A stretch of DNA of 64,000 nucleotides from Rhodopseudomonas sp. AAP120 (GTDB lineage: Bacteria > Pseudomonadota > Alphaproteobacteria > Rhizobiales > Xanthobacteraceae), in assembly GCF_001295845.1 (NCBI RefSeq), contig NZ_LJIC01000011.1, positions 62,001-126,000 of the forward strand, given 5' to 3'. The translations under genes were made by a program, and so were the position numbers. The notes under the pieces were generated by a model. It made no database searches, was not told the origin of the DNA, and saw only the letters and a program-made list of their open reading frames with translations. Positions 1 to 8,563 of the stretch are shown in pieces (the stretch's first letter is position 1; every line of letters starts with the position of its first letter).

Positions 1-212
1 AACGTATTCAGCACTTCGCCAAGCACGATTTGCTCCGGCGCAATTTCGTGCTCGGCGGAGAGAGCGGCCTTCAGGCGCGCCACATCCTCGCCGGCGTAGC
101 GGCTGAGATCCATCAGGCTGCTGCTGATCGCTTCCAGCACGCGCGGCGATGGGCCGAACGGGTTCTCGTTCAATGACAGCCGAACGTGCTCGGTCGCTGG
201 CGGCGTGCTCAT
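1..212 (-). CDS. PLP-dependent aminotransferase, HisC-like (partial, N-terminus only)
   Basis: The reverse strand opens with ATG at 212 and runs off the left edge after about 70 residues. The visible N-terminus contains RLSLNENPFGPSPRVLEAI followed by LSRYAGEDVARLKAALS and EQIVLGEV. This is the substrate-arm and first-helix pattern of class I/II aminotransferases close to histidinol-phosphate aminotransferase. The catalytic lysine lies outside the window. It is the last visible gene of the minus-strand catabolic operon, 200 bp after the M20 peptidase, so it may act on an amino acid released by that enzyme rather than in histidine synthesis. That role is inferred from position only. Confidence 0.75.
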   Translation of the reverse strand, partial: MSTPPATEHVRLSLNENPFGPSPRVLEAISSSLMDLSRYAGEDVARLKAALSAEHEIAPEQIVLGEVLNT

Positions 213-412
213 CACGATTTCGGGTCCTTGCTCAGCTCGCCATCATCGTCCACCAAGTGCGGTGTGCAAGGTCTTCCTTTGGCGGCGAATTGACCGCCGG
301 GTGATATGTGCGCCGGTTCGCATCGGCGAAGGCGACGTGCTTGAGCATGCCTCCGATCACCTCGTGGCGGAGGCGATGCAGCCTCGAGGTGGCGCGCTGG
401 TGCGGCGTTGAT

Positions 413-1588
413 TCAGCACTTCGATTGTGGAAGCGCGCGCTCCACCAACCGCGTCCAATACGAGATCCCATACGGGATCGCCGCATCGTTGAAGTCGTAG
501 CGCGGGTGATGCAGGCCCGCGCTGTCGCCGTTGCCGAGGAAGATGATCGAGCCGGGGCGCTCCTGCAGCATGTAGGCGAAGTCTTCGGCTCCCATCATCG
601 GCGCCAGTTCGCGATCGACCTTGTCGTCGCCGATCAGCGACGCGGCCGTATCCGCCGCGAACGTGGTTTGCTCGGCGTGATTGACAGTGACGGGATAGCC
701 GCGTCCGTAAGTGACGCGCGCCGTTGCGCCGTGCGCCTTCGCGATATGGGTGGCGAGTTCTTCGATCTGCCGTTCGAGCTGATCGCGGACATCGGGGGAA
801 AGGGCGCGCGCGGTACCGATGAGGCGGGCGGTCTGCGGAATGACGTTGAAGGCCGATCCGGCGTTGAACGTCGTGATCGACACGACCGCGGAGTCCAGCG
901 GATCGAGCCGGCGCGACACGATGGTTTGCAGAGCCGTGATGATCTGCGCGCCGACAACGACGGGATCAATGGCGAAGTGCGGCCGCGCGGCGTGGCCGCC
1001 GACGCCGTCGATTTCGATTTCGATCCGATCCATCGACGCCATCACGGCGCCCGAGCGGATGGTGAACTCACCGACCGCGAGCCCCGGCTTGTTGTGCATG
1101 CCGTAGACCTCGTCGATCGGAAACCGCGTGAACAGCCCATCGTCGATCATCGCCTTGGCGCCGGCGCCGCCTTCTTCGGCCGGCTGGAAGATGAAAGCGA
1201 CCGAGCCGTTGAAGGCGCGGTTGGCGGCGAGATGCTTCGCCGCGCCGAGCAACATCGCGGTGTGGCCGTCATGGCCGCAGGCATGCATACGGCCCGGCGT
1301 GCGCGACGCGTAGGCCGCGCCGGTCGCTTCCTCGATCGGCAGCGCGTCCATATCGGCGCGAAGTCCGATCGCGCGATTTGCCGTTCGGTTGGCGCCGTGC
1401 ACCAGCCCGACCACGCCGGTGCGACCGAGGCCGGTAACGACTTCGTCGCAGCCGAACTGGCGTAGCAGATCAGCGACCCGCGCGGAGGTCCTGTCGAGAT
1501 CGTAGAGCAGTTCGGGATGGGCGTGGAAGTCGTGCCGCCATTCGGTGGCTTCTTCGGCGATGGCGCTGATGCGGGGATCGATCGTCAT
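413..1588 (-). CDS. M20-family amidohydrolase (hippurate hydrolase / N-acyl amino acid deacylase type)
   Basis: The 391-residue protein has the normal length for the M20D HipO/AbgB/IAA-amino-acid hydrolase group. Metal-site motifs are intact: GLRADMDALPI near residue 96, MHACGHDGHTAMLL near 122 and FQPAEEGGAG near 155. A dimerisation-domain histidine lies in GVGGHAARPH. Members hydrolyse the amide bond of N-acyl or aromatic-acyl amino acids in the cytoplasm. It lies 29 bp after the VOC gene on the same strand and belongs to the operon with a peptide-type importer and an acyl ligase. This suggests that an imported amide conjugate is cut here. The substrate cannot be told from sequence. Confidence 0.88.
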   Translation of the reverse strand: MTIDPRISAIAEEATEWRHDFHAHPELLYDLDRTSARVADLLRQFGCDEVVTGLGRTGVVGLVHGANRTANRAIGLRADMDALPIEEATGAAYASRTPGRMHACGHDGHTAMLLGAAKHLAANRAFNGSVAFIFQPAEEGGAGAKAMIDDGLFTRFPIDEVYGMHNKPGLAVGEFTIRSGAVMASMDRIEIEIDGVGGHAARPHFAIDPVVVGAQIITALQTIVSRRLDPLDSAVVSITTFNAGSAFNVIPQTARLIGTARALSPDVRDQLERQIEELATHIAKAHGATARVTYGRGYPVTVNHAEQTTFAADTAASLIGDDKVDRELAPMMGAEDFAYMLQERPGSIIFLGNGDSAGLHHPRYDFNDAAIPYGISYWTRLVERALPQSKC

Positions 1589-1617
1589 GGGTTCTTTCAG
1601 CTTGTGGATTGCAACAA

Positions 1618-2412
1618 TCAGGACTTCGCCTGACCGACGAAGTCGAGCCGGGCGCCGTGCGACAGGGCTCGGTCGAGCGGGCCGGCAGGTCCGCCGCTGA
1701 GCCCGACCGCAAACGGTCCTTCTCCACGGCTGGCGAGATGAGCGGCGAGCGCGTCGCCGGCTTCGCCTTTGCCCGACGGAGTCGCCAAGGTAATCGATCC
1801 GTGGCCCGCATCAAGATGCGCCACGCGCAGGCCCAATCCGGGGAGCGCGTAAGCCCGGGCCGGCGGCTCGTCGAACAAGGCGGCGTAGCGCGCGATGCTG
1901 CGGTCGAGATCGGATACTGCAACGACGACCGAGGCGATGCCTTGTACGTTGTTGGCATGCTGGCGGACCGCTCCCTCCGGCACCCGCAGCGCGCGCGGCG
2001 TGACGTCGCCGCAGAAGAACGGCGTGTCGCTTTGCGGCGATCGTACAGTCTTCCAGACCAGGCGTTCGCCGTCCGGACGGGCGCGGCCGCCATCGACCGG
2101 CGCCTCGAAGTCGAGGCCGCGCGCTTGCGCCGCCGCGACATCGCGGTCGATGTCGCTGGGCAGCAGGGCAAAATCGACGAAGCCGGGCCCGGATTGGTCG
2201 AGCACCTGCCACCAGCGGAAATCCGGCGTCGGCCGGCTGAAGGTGATCAATTCGAAGTAGGAGCCGTCCGCGAACACCACGAGCGCGTTCTTGGACCCGC
2301 GTCCCGGGTGTTCGCCGCCTTCCTCGACCGTAAAACCGAGCTGGCGATAGTCGGCGATCGCCTGGCCGAGGTCGGCGACGGCGATGACGACGTGATCGAT
2401 TGCAAATCCCAT
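1618..2412 (-). CDS. VOC/glyoxalase-like domain protein
   Basis: The 264-residue protein starts MGFAIDHVVIAVADLGQAIADYRQLGF, the first beta-alpha-beta unit of vicinal-oxygen-chelate proteins. A second, weaker repeat begins near residue 158 with GIASVVVAVSDLDRSIARYAALF. The two-module arrangement with GRGSKNALVVF and SYFELI fits the glyoxalase-like PF13468 group found in many catabolic operons. Family members bind a divalent metal and catalyse isomerisation, epimerisation or ring-opening chemistry; the reaction here is unknown. It sits between the SDR and the M20 hydrolase in the same operon. Confidence 0.8.
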   Translation of the reverse strand: MGFAIDHVVIAVADLGQAIADYRQLGFTVEEGGEHPGRGSKNALVVFADGSYFELITFSRPTPDFRWWQVLDQSGPGFVDFALLPSDIDRDVAAAQARGLDFEAPVDGGRARPDGERLVWKTVRSPQSDTPFFCGDVTPRALRVPEGAVRQHANNVQGIASVVVAVSDLDRSIARYAALFDEPPARAYALPGLGLRVAHLDAGHGSITLATPSGKGEAGDALAAHLASRGEGPFAVGLSGGPAGPLDRALSHGARLDFVGQAKS

Positions 2413-2453
2413 ACGAACTTCCTCACGAGGCGTGGTTTCTTGAGCGGCATTGA

Positions 2454-3218
2454 CTAGAGACGTTGACCGCCGCTGGCGTCAATCGTCTGTCCGGTAACCC
2501 AGCGTCCGTCGTCGGATGCCAGAAACGACACGACGGCAGCGATGTCGTCCGGCTGTCCGACGCGGCCGAGCGCAATGCTGGTCGCGACGGCCTGCGCCCG
2601 GATCGGATCGCGTGCGCCGGGATTGAGATCGGTCGCGGTGGCGCCGGGCGCAACAGCGTTGACGGTGATGCTGCGCGGCCCGAAATGCACCGCGAGCGCC
2701 CGGGTCAGAGCTTCGAGCCCGGCTTTGGCTGGCGCGTAGGCGACCATGTCGGCGAACGCTGCGCGCGTCCCCATCGAAGAGATGTTGATGATGCGGCCGC
2801 CGTCGTTCAGGCGAGGCGCGAGCGCCTTGATCAGCCGAAACGGAGCAACCAGGTCGATGCGCAAGACTTCTTCGAAGCCGGTGTCGCCGATCTCTTCGAT
2901 CGTCGCACGCAGACCAACGCCGGCATTGTTGACGAGGATATCCAGCGCCGGCGCATCCAGATCGGCACGTGCTGCCGCGACGATCTTTTCGGCAAGGAGC
3001 TCGGGCGTGTCCGGCTCCGCGAGATCTCCGGCGATGGCGATCGCCTCTCCGCCGCCGGCCCGGATCGCCGCGACGACGTCGCGCGCTTCCTTTTCGGCCT
3101 TGTTGTAGTGGACGACGACCTTCGCGCCGTCCGCGGCGAGGCGAAGCGCGATCGCCCGGCCGATGCCGCGACTGGCGCCGGTGACGACCGCGACCTTGCC
3201 GGTGAGGCGGCCGGTCAT
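2454..3218 (-). CDS. Short-chain dehydrogenase/reductase
   Basis: The 254-residue classical SDR has the cofactor motif TGASRGIGRA near residue 13, NNAGVG near 98, the catalytic serine in NISSMG near 148 and the YAPAK active-site motif near 162. Basic residues after the second strand (HYNKAEKEARD) suggest NADP(H). The start at 3218 was chosen because it overlaps the stop of the upstream acyl-ligase gene in an ATGA arrangement and gives the standard N-terminus MTGRLTGKVAVVTG. It is related to 3-oxoacyl-ACP reductases. In this operon it would reduce or oxidise a carbonyl intermediate, which is inference. Confidence 0.9.
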   Translation of the reverse strand: MTGRLTGKVAVVTGASRGIGRAIALRLAADGAKVVVHYNKAEKEARDVVAAIRAGGGEAIAIAGDLAEPDTPELLAEKIVAAARADLDAPALDILVNNAGVGLRATIEEIGDTGFEEVLRIDLVAPFRLIKALAPRLNDGGRIINISSMGTRAAFADMVAYAPAKAGLEALTRALAVHFGPRSITVNAVAPGATATDLNPGARDPIRAQAVATSIALGRVGQPDDIAAVVSFLASDDGRWVTGQTIDASGGQRL

Positions 3219-4726
3219 CGATCCCACGCCTGCGCGGTTTCGATATCGCGGGCGAGGTCGAGCAGCGCCTTGCGATCGATCTTGTTGGTGCCGGCCCAGG
3301 GCAGCTCGGGCAGGAAGCGGATGCGGCGCGGATGCTGATAGGCCGGTCCGCCGGCGAGCGCGAACCGCTTGACGTCCTCCGCCGACAGCTTGATGTCGCC
3401 GCGGCTGACGACGAAGGCGACCGGCACCTGGCTGCGCTCCTCGTCGGGTAGCGGTACGACGGCGGCCTGCTGAATGGCAGGGTGGCGCTCCAGCAGTTTT
3501 TCCACCTCGCCGGGATAGATGTTCTCGCCGGCGCACACGAACATGTCGTCGGCCCGCCCGACGAAGTAGTAGAACCCGTCGGCGTCGCGACGCATGACGT
3601 CGCCGCTGTTGTACCAGCCGTCGTCGCTCAGCACTTTCGCGGTCTGGGCCGGCAGGTTGCGATAACCGGCCGTCACCGCCGGGTTGCGCATCCACAGGAC
3701 GCCTTCGTTCTCGGTGGCTCCGACGAGCTTGACGAAGTCGGGATTGATCGGGGTGCCGAGCGCGAGCGGCGGCGCCGGCAGGCCGTTCGGATGAGGGCCG
3801 AAGATCGCGGGACCGGCCTCGGTGGTGCCATAGCCGACGCTGATGGTGATTCCCGGGAATGCCGCGCGAATGCGCTCCAGCAGCGAGACCGTCATCGGCG
3901 CCGAGCCGAGCATCAGCCGCCGGAACGACGAGAAGTCACGGGCGGCGAGCAGATCGGTCTCTTTCAGCGCGCGCGCCCACATCGTCGGGACCGCCGTGGC
4001 CGCTGTGACCTTGTGCTGCGCGATCGCCTCCAGATAGGCGCGGCTGTCAAATGACGGCTGCAGCACCAGCGACGCGTTGGTCCCGAACACGGTCTTGGCC
4101 GAGAACAGCCCGTTCATGTGATACAGCGGCTGCGCGATGATGTAGCGCTCGTGCTGATTGAGAGCTCCCGAGGTTCGGGTCGAGAGCGCCCACAGCTGCC
4201 CGTGATGCGACAGCGGCACACCCTTTGGCCGGCCGGTGGATCCAGACGTGTAGAGCAATTGGCCGACCTCGTCGGCATCGACGACGAGGCTTTCGAACGG
4301 GGCCGGCGCAACCACGGCTCCGAAGCCATCGGGGCCTGCAGCGTCGAAGTCGATGACGGGGATGATATCCTGCAGCAAACGGCGGTGAGCTGCATCGACA
4401 AAGCCGAGCTGCGCGCCGGAATCCTCAATGACGAATTGGATCGTCTCGGCAGGCAGCTTGATGTTGATCGGCACGGCCACCAGGCCGGCGCGCATGATAC
4501 CGAAATAAGCGGCGAGATACTCGGCGCGGTTGAACGCGGCGATCGCGACCGATGCGCCGCGCTGCAAGCCGCGCGACAGCAGCAGCCGTGCGATGCCGCC
4601 GGCGAGAAGATCGACCTCACGGTGCGTAAAGGTGCGCTCCCGTCCGGGTACCGGCGAGTCGATGATGGCGACACGGTCGAGGTCAGCGTTACGGTCGATC
4701 AGATCGCCGAGATTGGTCCAACGCAT
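3215..4726 (-). CDS. AMP-forming acyl-CoA synthetase/ligase
   Basis: This is a 503-residue ANL-superfamily adenylating enzyme. It shows LLYTSGSTGRPKGVPLSH near 167 (AMP-binding P-loop), GYGTTEAG near 296, YNSGDVMRRDADGFYYFVGR near 370, the hinge region with GENIYPGEVEKLLE, and the C-terminal acylation lysine in GTNKIDRKALL. It would activate a carboxylic acid to its CoA thioester with ATP. The overlap with the downstream SDR gene and the 6-bp gap to the upstream ABC ATPase show co-transcription. The substrate is unknown; together with the thioesterase and M20 hydrolase it suggests an aromatic or branched acid. Confidence 0.9.
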   Translation of the reverse strand: MRWTNLGDLIDRNADLDRVAIIDSPVPGRERTFTHREVDLLAGGIARLLLSRGLQRGASVAIAAFNRAEYLAAYFGIMRAGLVAVPINIKLPAETIQFVIEDSGAQLGFVDAAHRRLLQDIIPVIDFDAAGPDGFGAVVAPAPFESLVVDADEVGQLLYTSGSTGRPKGVPLSHHGQLWALSTRTSGALNQHERYIIAQPLYHMNGLFSAKTVFGTNASLVLQPSFDSRAYLEAIAQHKVTAATAVPTMWARALKETDLLAARDFSSFRRLMLGSAPMTVSLLERIRAAFPGITISVGYGTTEAGPAIFGPHPNGLPAPPLALGTPINPDFVKLVGATENEGVLWMRNPAVTAGYRNLPAQTAKVLSDDGWYNSGDVMRRDADGFYYFVGRADDMFVCAGENIYPGEVEKLLERHPAIQQAAVVPLPDEERSQVPVAFVVSRGDIKLSAEDVKRFALAGGPAYQHPRRIRFLPELPWAGTNKIDRKALLDLARDIETAQAWDR

Positions 4727-4732
4727 GCTCGT

Positions 4733-5755
4733 TCATCCTTTGAGGGCTGTGTGCAGAGGTCTGACGACGGCACCCGCCACGATCGGTTCGGGGACCGGGT
4801 GCACCAGCGGCGGCAGGTCGAAATGACAGGCGACCGAGTGACCCTCGGTCTTCGGCCGGAGCTGTGGCTGCTGATGACGGCAGCGATCCTGGGCAAACGG
4901 ACATCGCGTCACGAACACGCAGCCGGACGGAGGATGGTACGGGCTCGGAAGTTCGCCCTCGATCGGCTTGCGGATGCGTCGGCGGGCTGAGCGCGGGTCG
5001 GCGATCGGCGCACTGGCCAGCAGCGCGCGGGTGTAGGGATGGGCGGCTGAGCGCCACACCGTCTCGACCGGGCCCGCCTCGACGATCCGGCCGAGATACA
5101 TCACCAGCACCCGCTGGGCGACGTGCTCGATCACGCTGAGATCGTGCGAGATGAACAGGAACGCGATCTCGCGGCCGCGCTGCAGACGCGTCAGCAGATT
5201 GATGATCTGGGCTCGCACCGAGACATCCAAGGCCGACACCGGCTCGTCGCAGACGACGAGCTGCGGCTCCAGTGCAAGTGCCCGGGCGATCCCGATGCGC
5301 TGCCGCTGTCCGCCGGAAAACTCGTGCGGGTAGCGCGTCGCCGCCTGCCGCGGCAGCCCGACCTGATCCATCAGATTGAGCGCGCGATCATTGGCCTCCG
5401 CGCGCCGCCAACCGGCGATCAACAACGGCTGACGAATGATGGTGAGCACATCGTGGCGCGGGTTGAGCGAACCGTACGGATCCTGAAAGATCATCTGGAT
5501 CTTGCGGCGAAACTCCGCGCGCTCATGGCGCTGGATCGTATCAAAGTCACGCCCCTCGAAGGCGATCGCGCCTTCGGAGATGGGCGCCAATTGCATGATG
5601 GCTTTGGCGAGCGATGACTTTCCGCAGCCGGACTCGCCGACAAGCCCGACGGTTTCGCCGGGCTCGATATCGAACGACACGCCCGACACCGCCGACAGCC
5701 GGCCGTGCGAACTCTCGTAGCGGACCACCAGATCACGAACGCTGAGTAGCGACAC
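4733..5755 (-). CDS. ABC transporter ATPase, Dpp/Opp F type
   Basis: This oligopeptide/dipeptide-type ATPase has Walker A GESGCGKSS, signature SGGQRQRIGIARAL and Walker B VVCDEPVSALD. Its C-terminal oligopeptide-transport domain contains HPYTRALLAS and the cysteine cluster CVFVTRCPFAQDRC. GTG at 5755 was chosen as start because AGGAGG lies nine bases upstream; a TTG at 5776 is the alternative. The gene overlaps the stop of the DppD-like ATPase by 23 bp. It energises the importer encoded by the next four genes upstream. Confidence 0.92.
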   Translation of the reverse strand: MSLLSVRDLVVRYESSHGRLSAVSGVSFDIEPGETVGLVGESGCGKSSLAKAIMQLAPISEGAIAFEGRDFDTIQRHERAEFRRKIQMIFQDPYGSLNPRHDVLTIIRQPLLIAGWRRAEANDRALNLMDQVGLPRQAATRYPHEFSGGQRQRIGIARALALEPQLVVCDEPVSALDVSVRAQIINLLTRLQRGREIAFLFISHDLSVIEHVAQRVLVMYLGRIVEAGPVETVWRSAAHPYTRALLASAPIADPRSARRRIRKPIEGELPSPYHPPSGCVFVTRCPFAQDRCRHQQPQLRPKTEGHSVACHFDLPPLVHPVPEPIVAGAVVRPLHTALKG

Positions 5756-6740
5756 GGCGTGCGTCCTCCTCGGCAACGAAGCAGGCCGCGCTGCGCGACG
5801 GCGACAACGAACGAAGCGGCGGCGGCGACGTCAGGCAGATGTCGCGAACCTCCGAGCAGCGGTTGGAGAACGCGCAGCCCGGCGGCAGCTCCGCGAGCGA
5901 CGGGACGGTGCCGCCGATCTCCGGAAGGAAGTCGCCATGCCGCCGGCCGAGACCAAGCGTCGAACTCAGCAGCCCTCTGGTGTAGGGATGCTGCGGATCT
6001 TCGAACAGATCAGCCGCGGGCCCCTGTTCGACGGGGCGGCCGGCATACATCACCAGCACGCGGTCGGCGATCTCCGCGACCACGCCGAGATCGTGCGTGA
6101 TCAGGATGAGCGCGGTGCCGAGCGATTGCTGCAGCTCCTTCAGCAGCTCGATGACCTGGGCCTGAACCGTGACGTCGAGCGCGGTGGTCGGCTCGTCGGC
6201 GATCAGCACCTTCGGCGAACAGGCGATCGCCATCGCGATCATCACCCGCTGCCGCATGCCACCCGACAGCATATGCGGATATTCGTCGAGCCGGCGGCGT
6301 GCGTCCGGCACGCTGACGCGGTCGAGCAGCTCGACCGCGCGTGTCTCGGCGTCGCGGCGCGAGAGCGGCGTGTGGGCGCAGATCGCCTCGGTCAGCTGCC
6401 GGCCAATCGACATCACCGGATCGAGCGCGCCGAGCGGGTCCTGAAAAATCATGCCGATCTCACGGCCGCGCACCTTGCGCATCCGTGCTTCAGGCAGCGT
6501 CGCCAGGTCGAGGCCGCCGAGGTCGATCCGGCCGGCGACGATGCGCGCCGGCGGCGTCGGGAGCAGCCGCATCAGCGCCAGCGCCGTCAGCGATTTGCCG
6601 CATCCGGATTCACCGACGATCGCCAGCGTTTCTCCCGCACGGAGGTCGAACGACAGATTGTCGACCGCCTGCATCACGCCCGCGCGCGTGAACAGCGAAA
6701 CCGACAATCCGTCGACGCGGAGGAGGGGATCGTTCGTCAT
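5733..6740 (-). CDS. ABC transporter ATPase, Dpp/Opp D type
   Basis: The 335-residue protein shows GESGCGKSLTALALM (Walker A), SGGMRQRVMIAMAI (signature), LIADEPTTALD (Walker B) and ITHDLGVVAEIADR (switch histidine). The C-terminal extension has HPYTRGLLSS and PGCAFSNRCSEVRDIC, typical of dipeptide/nickel/opine ATPases. It starts with ATG inside the stop codon of the upstream permease (ATGA). It forms a heterodimer with the neighbouring F-type ATPase on the cytoplasmic face of the membrane. Confidence 0.93.
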   Translation of the reverse strand: MTNDPLLRVDGLSVSLFTRAGVMQAVDNLSFDLRAGETLAIVGESGCGKSLTALALMRLLPTPPARIVAGRIDLGGLDLATLPEARMRKVRGREIGMIFQDPLGALDPVMSIGRQLTEAICAHTPLSRRDAETRAVELLDRVSVPDARRRLDEYPHMLSGGMRQRVMIAMAIACSPKVLIADEPTTALDVTVQAQVIELLKELQQSLGTALILITHDLGVVAEIADRVLVMYAGRPVEQGPAADLFEDPQHPYTRGLLSSTLGLGRRHGDFLPEIGGTVPSLAELPPGCAFSNRCSEVRDICLTSPPPLRSLSPSRSAACFVAEEDARRVATQRS

Positions 6741-7588
6741 CGGTCACGCAGTTTCGGGTTGAGCGCGTCGTTGAGGCCGTCGCCGACGAGATTGAGCGCC
6801 AGCACCGTGATCATGATGGTCGCGCCGGGGATCGCGCAGATGTACCAGGACGTCCGGATCAGGCTGCGCCCGTCGCCGATCAGCCGTCCCCAGCTCGCGA
6901 TATTCGGATCGCCCAGCCCCAGGAACGAAACGGCCGACTCGTAAAGGATCGCGCCGGCCACCGAGAGCGAGGACAGCACCACGATCGGCGGCAGCGCATT
7001 GGGAAGGATCTCGCCGAGGATGATGCGCCAGTTGGACATGCCCATGGTCCGGCAGGCCAGCACGAACTCGCGCTCGCGCAGCGTCAGGAATTCGGCCCGC
7101 GTCAGCCGCGCGATCGAGGTCCAGGTGACGAGCCCGACGGCGATGACGACGTTCTCGATCCGCTGCCCGAGGATCACCACGATCGTCAGAACGAAGATCA
7201 GGGCCGGCACGGTCTGGAATAATTCGGTGATCCGCATCAGCACGCGATCGGCCCATCCGCCGAAATAGGCGGCCGTCGCGCCGACCGACACGCCGATCAC
7301 CGTGGCGGTGATCGATGCGAACAGGCTGATCGCCAGCGTGGTCCGGGCGCCATGGGCGATCATCGCGGCGATGTCACGGCCAAGCGAATCCGTCCCGAGC
7401 GGATAGGAGGGATTGATGAACGGCCAGATTTCCGGACGCGCCACGATGCGCAGCGGGTTGCGCGGAAACAGCAGCGGCGCCAGCGCGGCGATCGCCACCA
7501 CGGCGACGACGATGATCAGGCCCGCAACCGCCGCCCGGTTGCGGCTGAAGTTGCGGATGAAGTCGAGCGAAGCAGAGGCGCGCATCAT
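6737..7588 (-). CDS. ABC transporter permease, DppC type
   Basis: The 283-residue membrane protein has an N-terminal segment (RAAVAGLIIVVAVVAIAALAPLLF) and the DppC landmark YPLGTDSLGRDIAAMIAHGARTTLAIS. It carries the EAA-type loop LACRTMGMSNWRIILGEILPNALPPIVV that contacts the ATPase, and ends in a TM block followed by LVGDGLNDALNPKLRDR. It forms the translocation channel with the preceding DppB-like permease. An ATGA overlap with both neighbours shows translational coupling. Confidence 0.92.
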   Translation of the reverse strand: MMRASASLDFIRNFSRNRAAVAGLIIVVAVVAIAALAPLLFPRNPLRIVARPEIWPFINPSYPLGTDSLGRDIAAMIAHGARTTLAISLFASITATVIGVSVGATAAYFGGWADRVLMRITELFQTVPALIFVLTIVVILGQRIENVVIAVGLVTWTSIARLTRAEFLTLREREFVLACRTMGMSNWRIILGEILPNALPPIVVLSSLSVAGAILYESAVSFLGLGDPNIASWGRLIGDGRSLIRTSWYICAIPGATIMITVLALNLVGDGLNDALNPKLRDR

Positions 7589-8562
7589 CGTGCTGTCCGG
7601 ATGCGCGGATCGAGCCGGGTGTAGATCAGGTCGACGGCTGCGTTCGCGAGCGCCACGACCAGCGCGCCGAGAATGAGGATGCCGAGAACGACCGGGTAGT
7701 TCCGGCTCATCACGGAATCAAACAGCAGGCTGCCGATCCCGGGCCAGCTGAACACGGCCTCGACCACCACGCTGCCGCCGAGCACGGTGCCGAGCTGGAG
7801 CCCGAGCAGGGTGACGACGGGCAGCAGCGCATTGCGCACCACGTGCGCCAGGATGACCCGGGTGCGCGACAGACCCTTGGCCTGCGCCGCGCGTACAAAG
7901 TCGAGCCGCGCGACTTCGAGCATCGACGCGCGCATCACCCGCGCGTAGGTCGCGGCATAGAACAACCCGAGTGACAGCGCCGGCAGCGTGAGGTGGCGCA
8001 GCACGTCGAGGCTGGCAGCCAGCCAGGATTGGTCGACCCCGATCGAGGTCATGCCGCCGACCGGAAGCCATCCCAGCTTCACCGCGAACAGGATCGTCAT
8101 CATCAGACCGAGCCAGAAGCTCGGCGCGGCGAAGAAGAACACCGCGGCAAACGAAATCAGATTGTCCCAGATCGTATTCACCTTGGCGGCGGCAATCGCG
8201 CCGGCGGTGGTGCCGAGCACGACGGCGATCGAGATCGCCGCCAGCATCAACAGCAGCGTCGCCGGCAGCTGTTCGAGGATGACGTCCAGCACCGGCGCGT
8301 TCTGCCGATAGGAGAAGCCGAAATCGAATCGCAGCACCGACCAGATGTATTTGGCGAGTTGGATATAGGCGGGGTCGTCGAAGCCGTAGAGATTGCGCAG
8401 CTTCTCGAGCATCGCCGGATCGATGATCTGCTGCTCGGAGGTCATCACGTCGAACAGCGTCCCCGGCGCGAGCCGGATCAACACGAAGTTGAGCACGATC
8501 ACCCCGAGCACCAGCGCGGCGATCTCTCCGAGCGTTTTGGCCAGCCGCCGCACCCGACGCAT
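7585..8562 (-). CDS. ABC transporter permease, DppB type
   Basis: The 325-residue permease begins with a TM segment (ALVLGVIVLNFVLIRLAPG, the DppB RLAPG landmark). It has the coupling loop FVRAAQAKGLSRTRVILAHVVRNALLPVVTLLG and ends with further TM helices and DPRIRTA. The length and the order permease B, permease C, ATPase D, ATPase F after a binding-protein gene match the peptide/nickel/opine importer family. Only one base separates it from the binding-protein stop. Confidence 0.92.
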   Translation of the reverse strand: MRRVRRLAKTLGEIAALVLGVIVLNFVLIRLAPGTLFDVMTSEQQIIDPAMLEKLRNLYGFDDPAYIQLAKYIWSVLRFDFGFSYRQNAPVLDVILEQLPATLLLMLAAISIAVVLGTTAGAIAAAKVNTIWDNLISFAAVFFFAAPSFWLGLMMTILFAVKLGWLPVGGMTSIGVDQSWLAASLDVLRHLTLPALSLGLFYAATYARVMRASMLEVARLDFVRAAQAKGLSRTRVILAHVVRNALLPVVTLLGLQLGTVLGGSVVVEAVFSWPGIGSLLFDSVMSRNYPVVLGILILGALVVALANAAVDLIYTRLDPRIRTAR

Positions 8563-8563
8563 C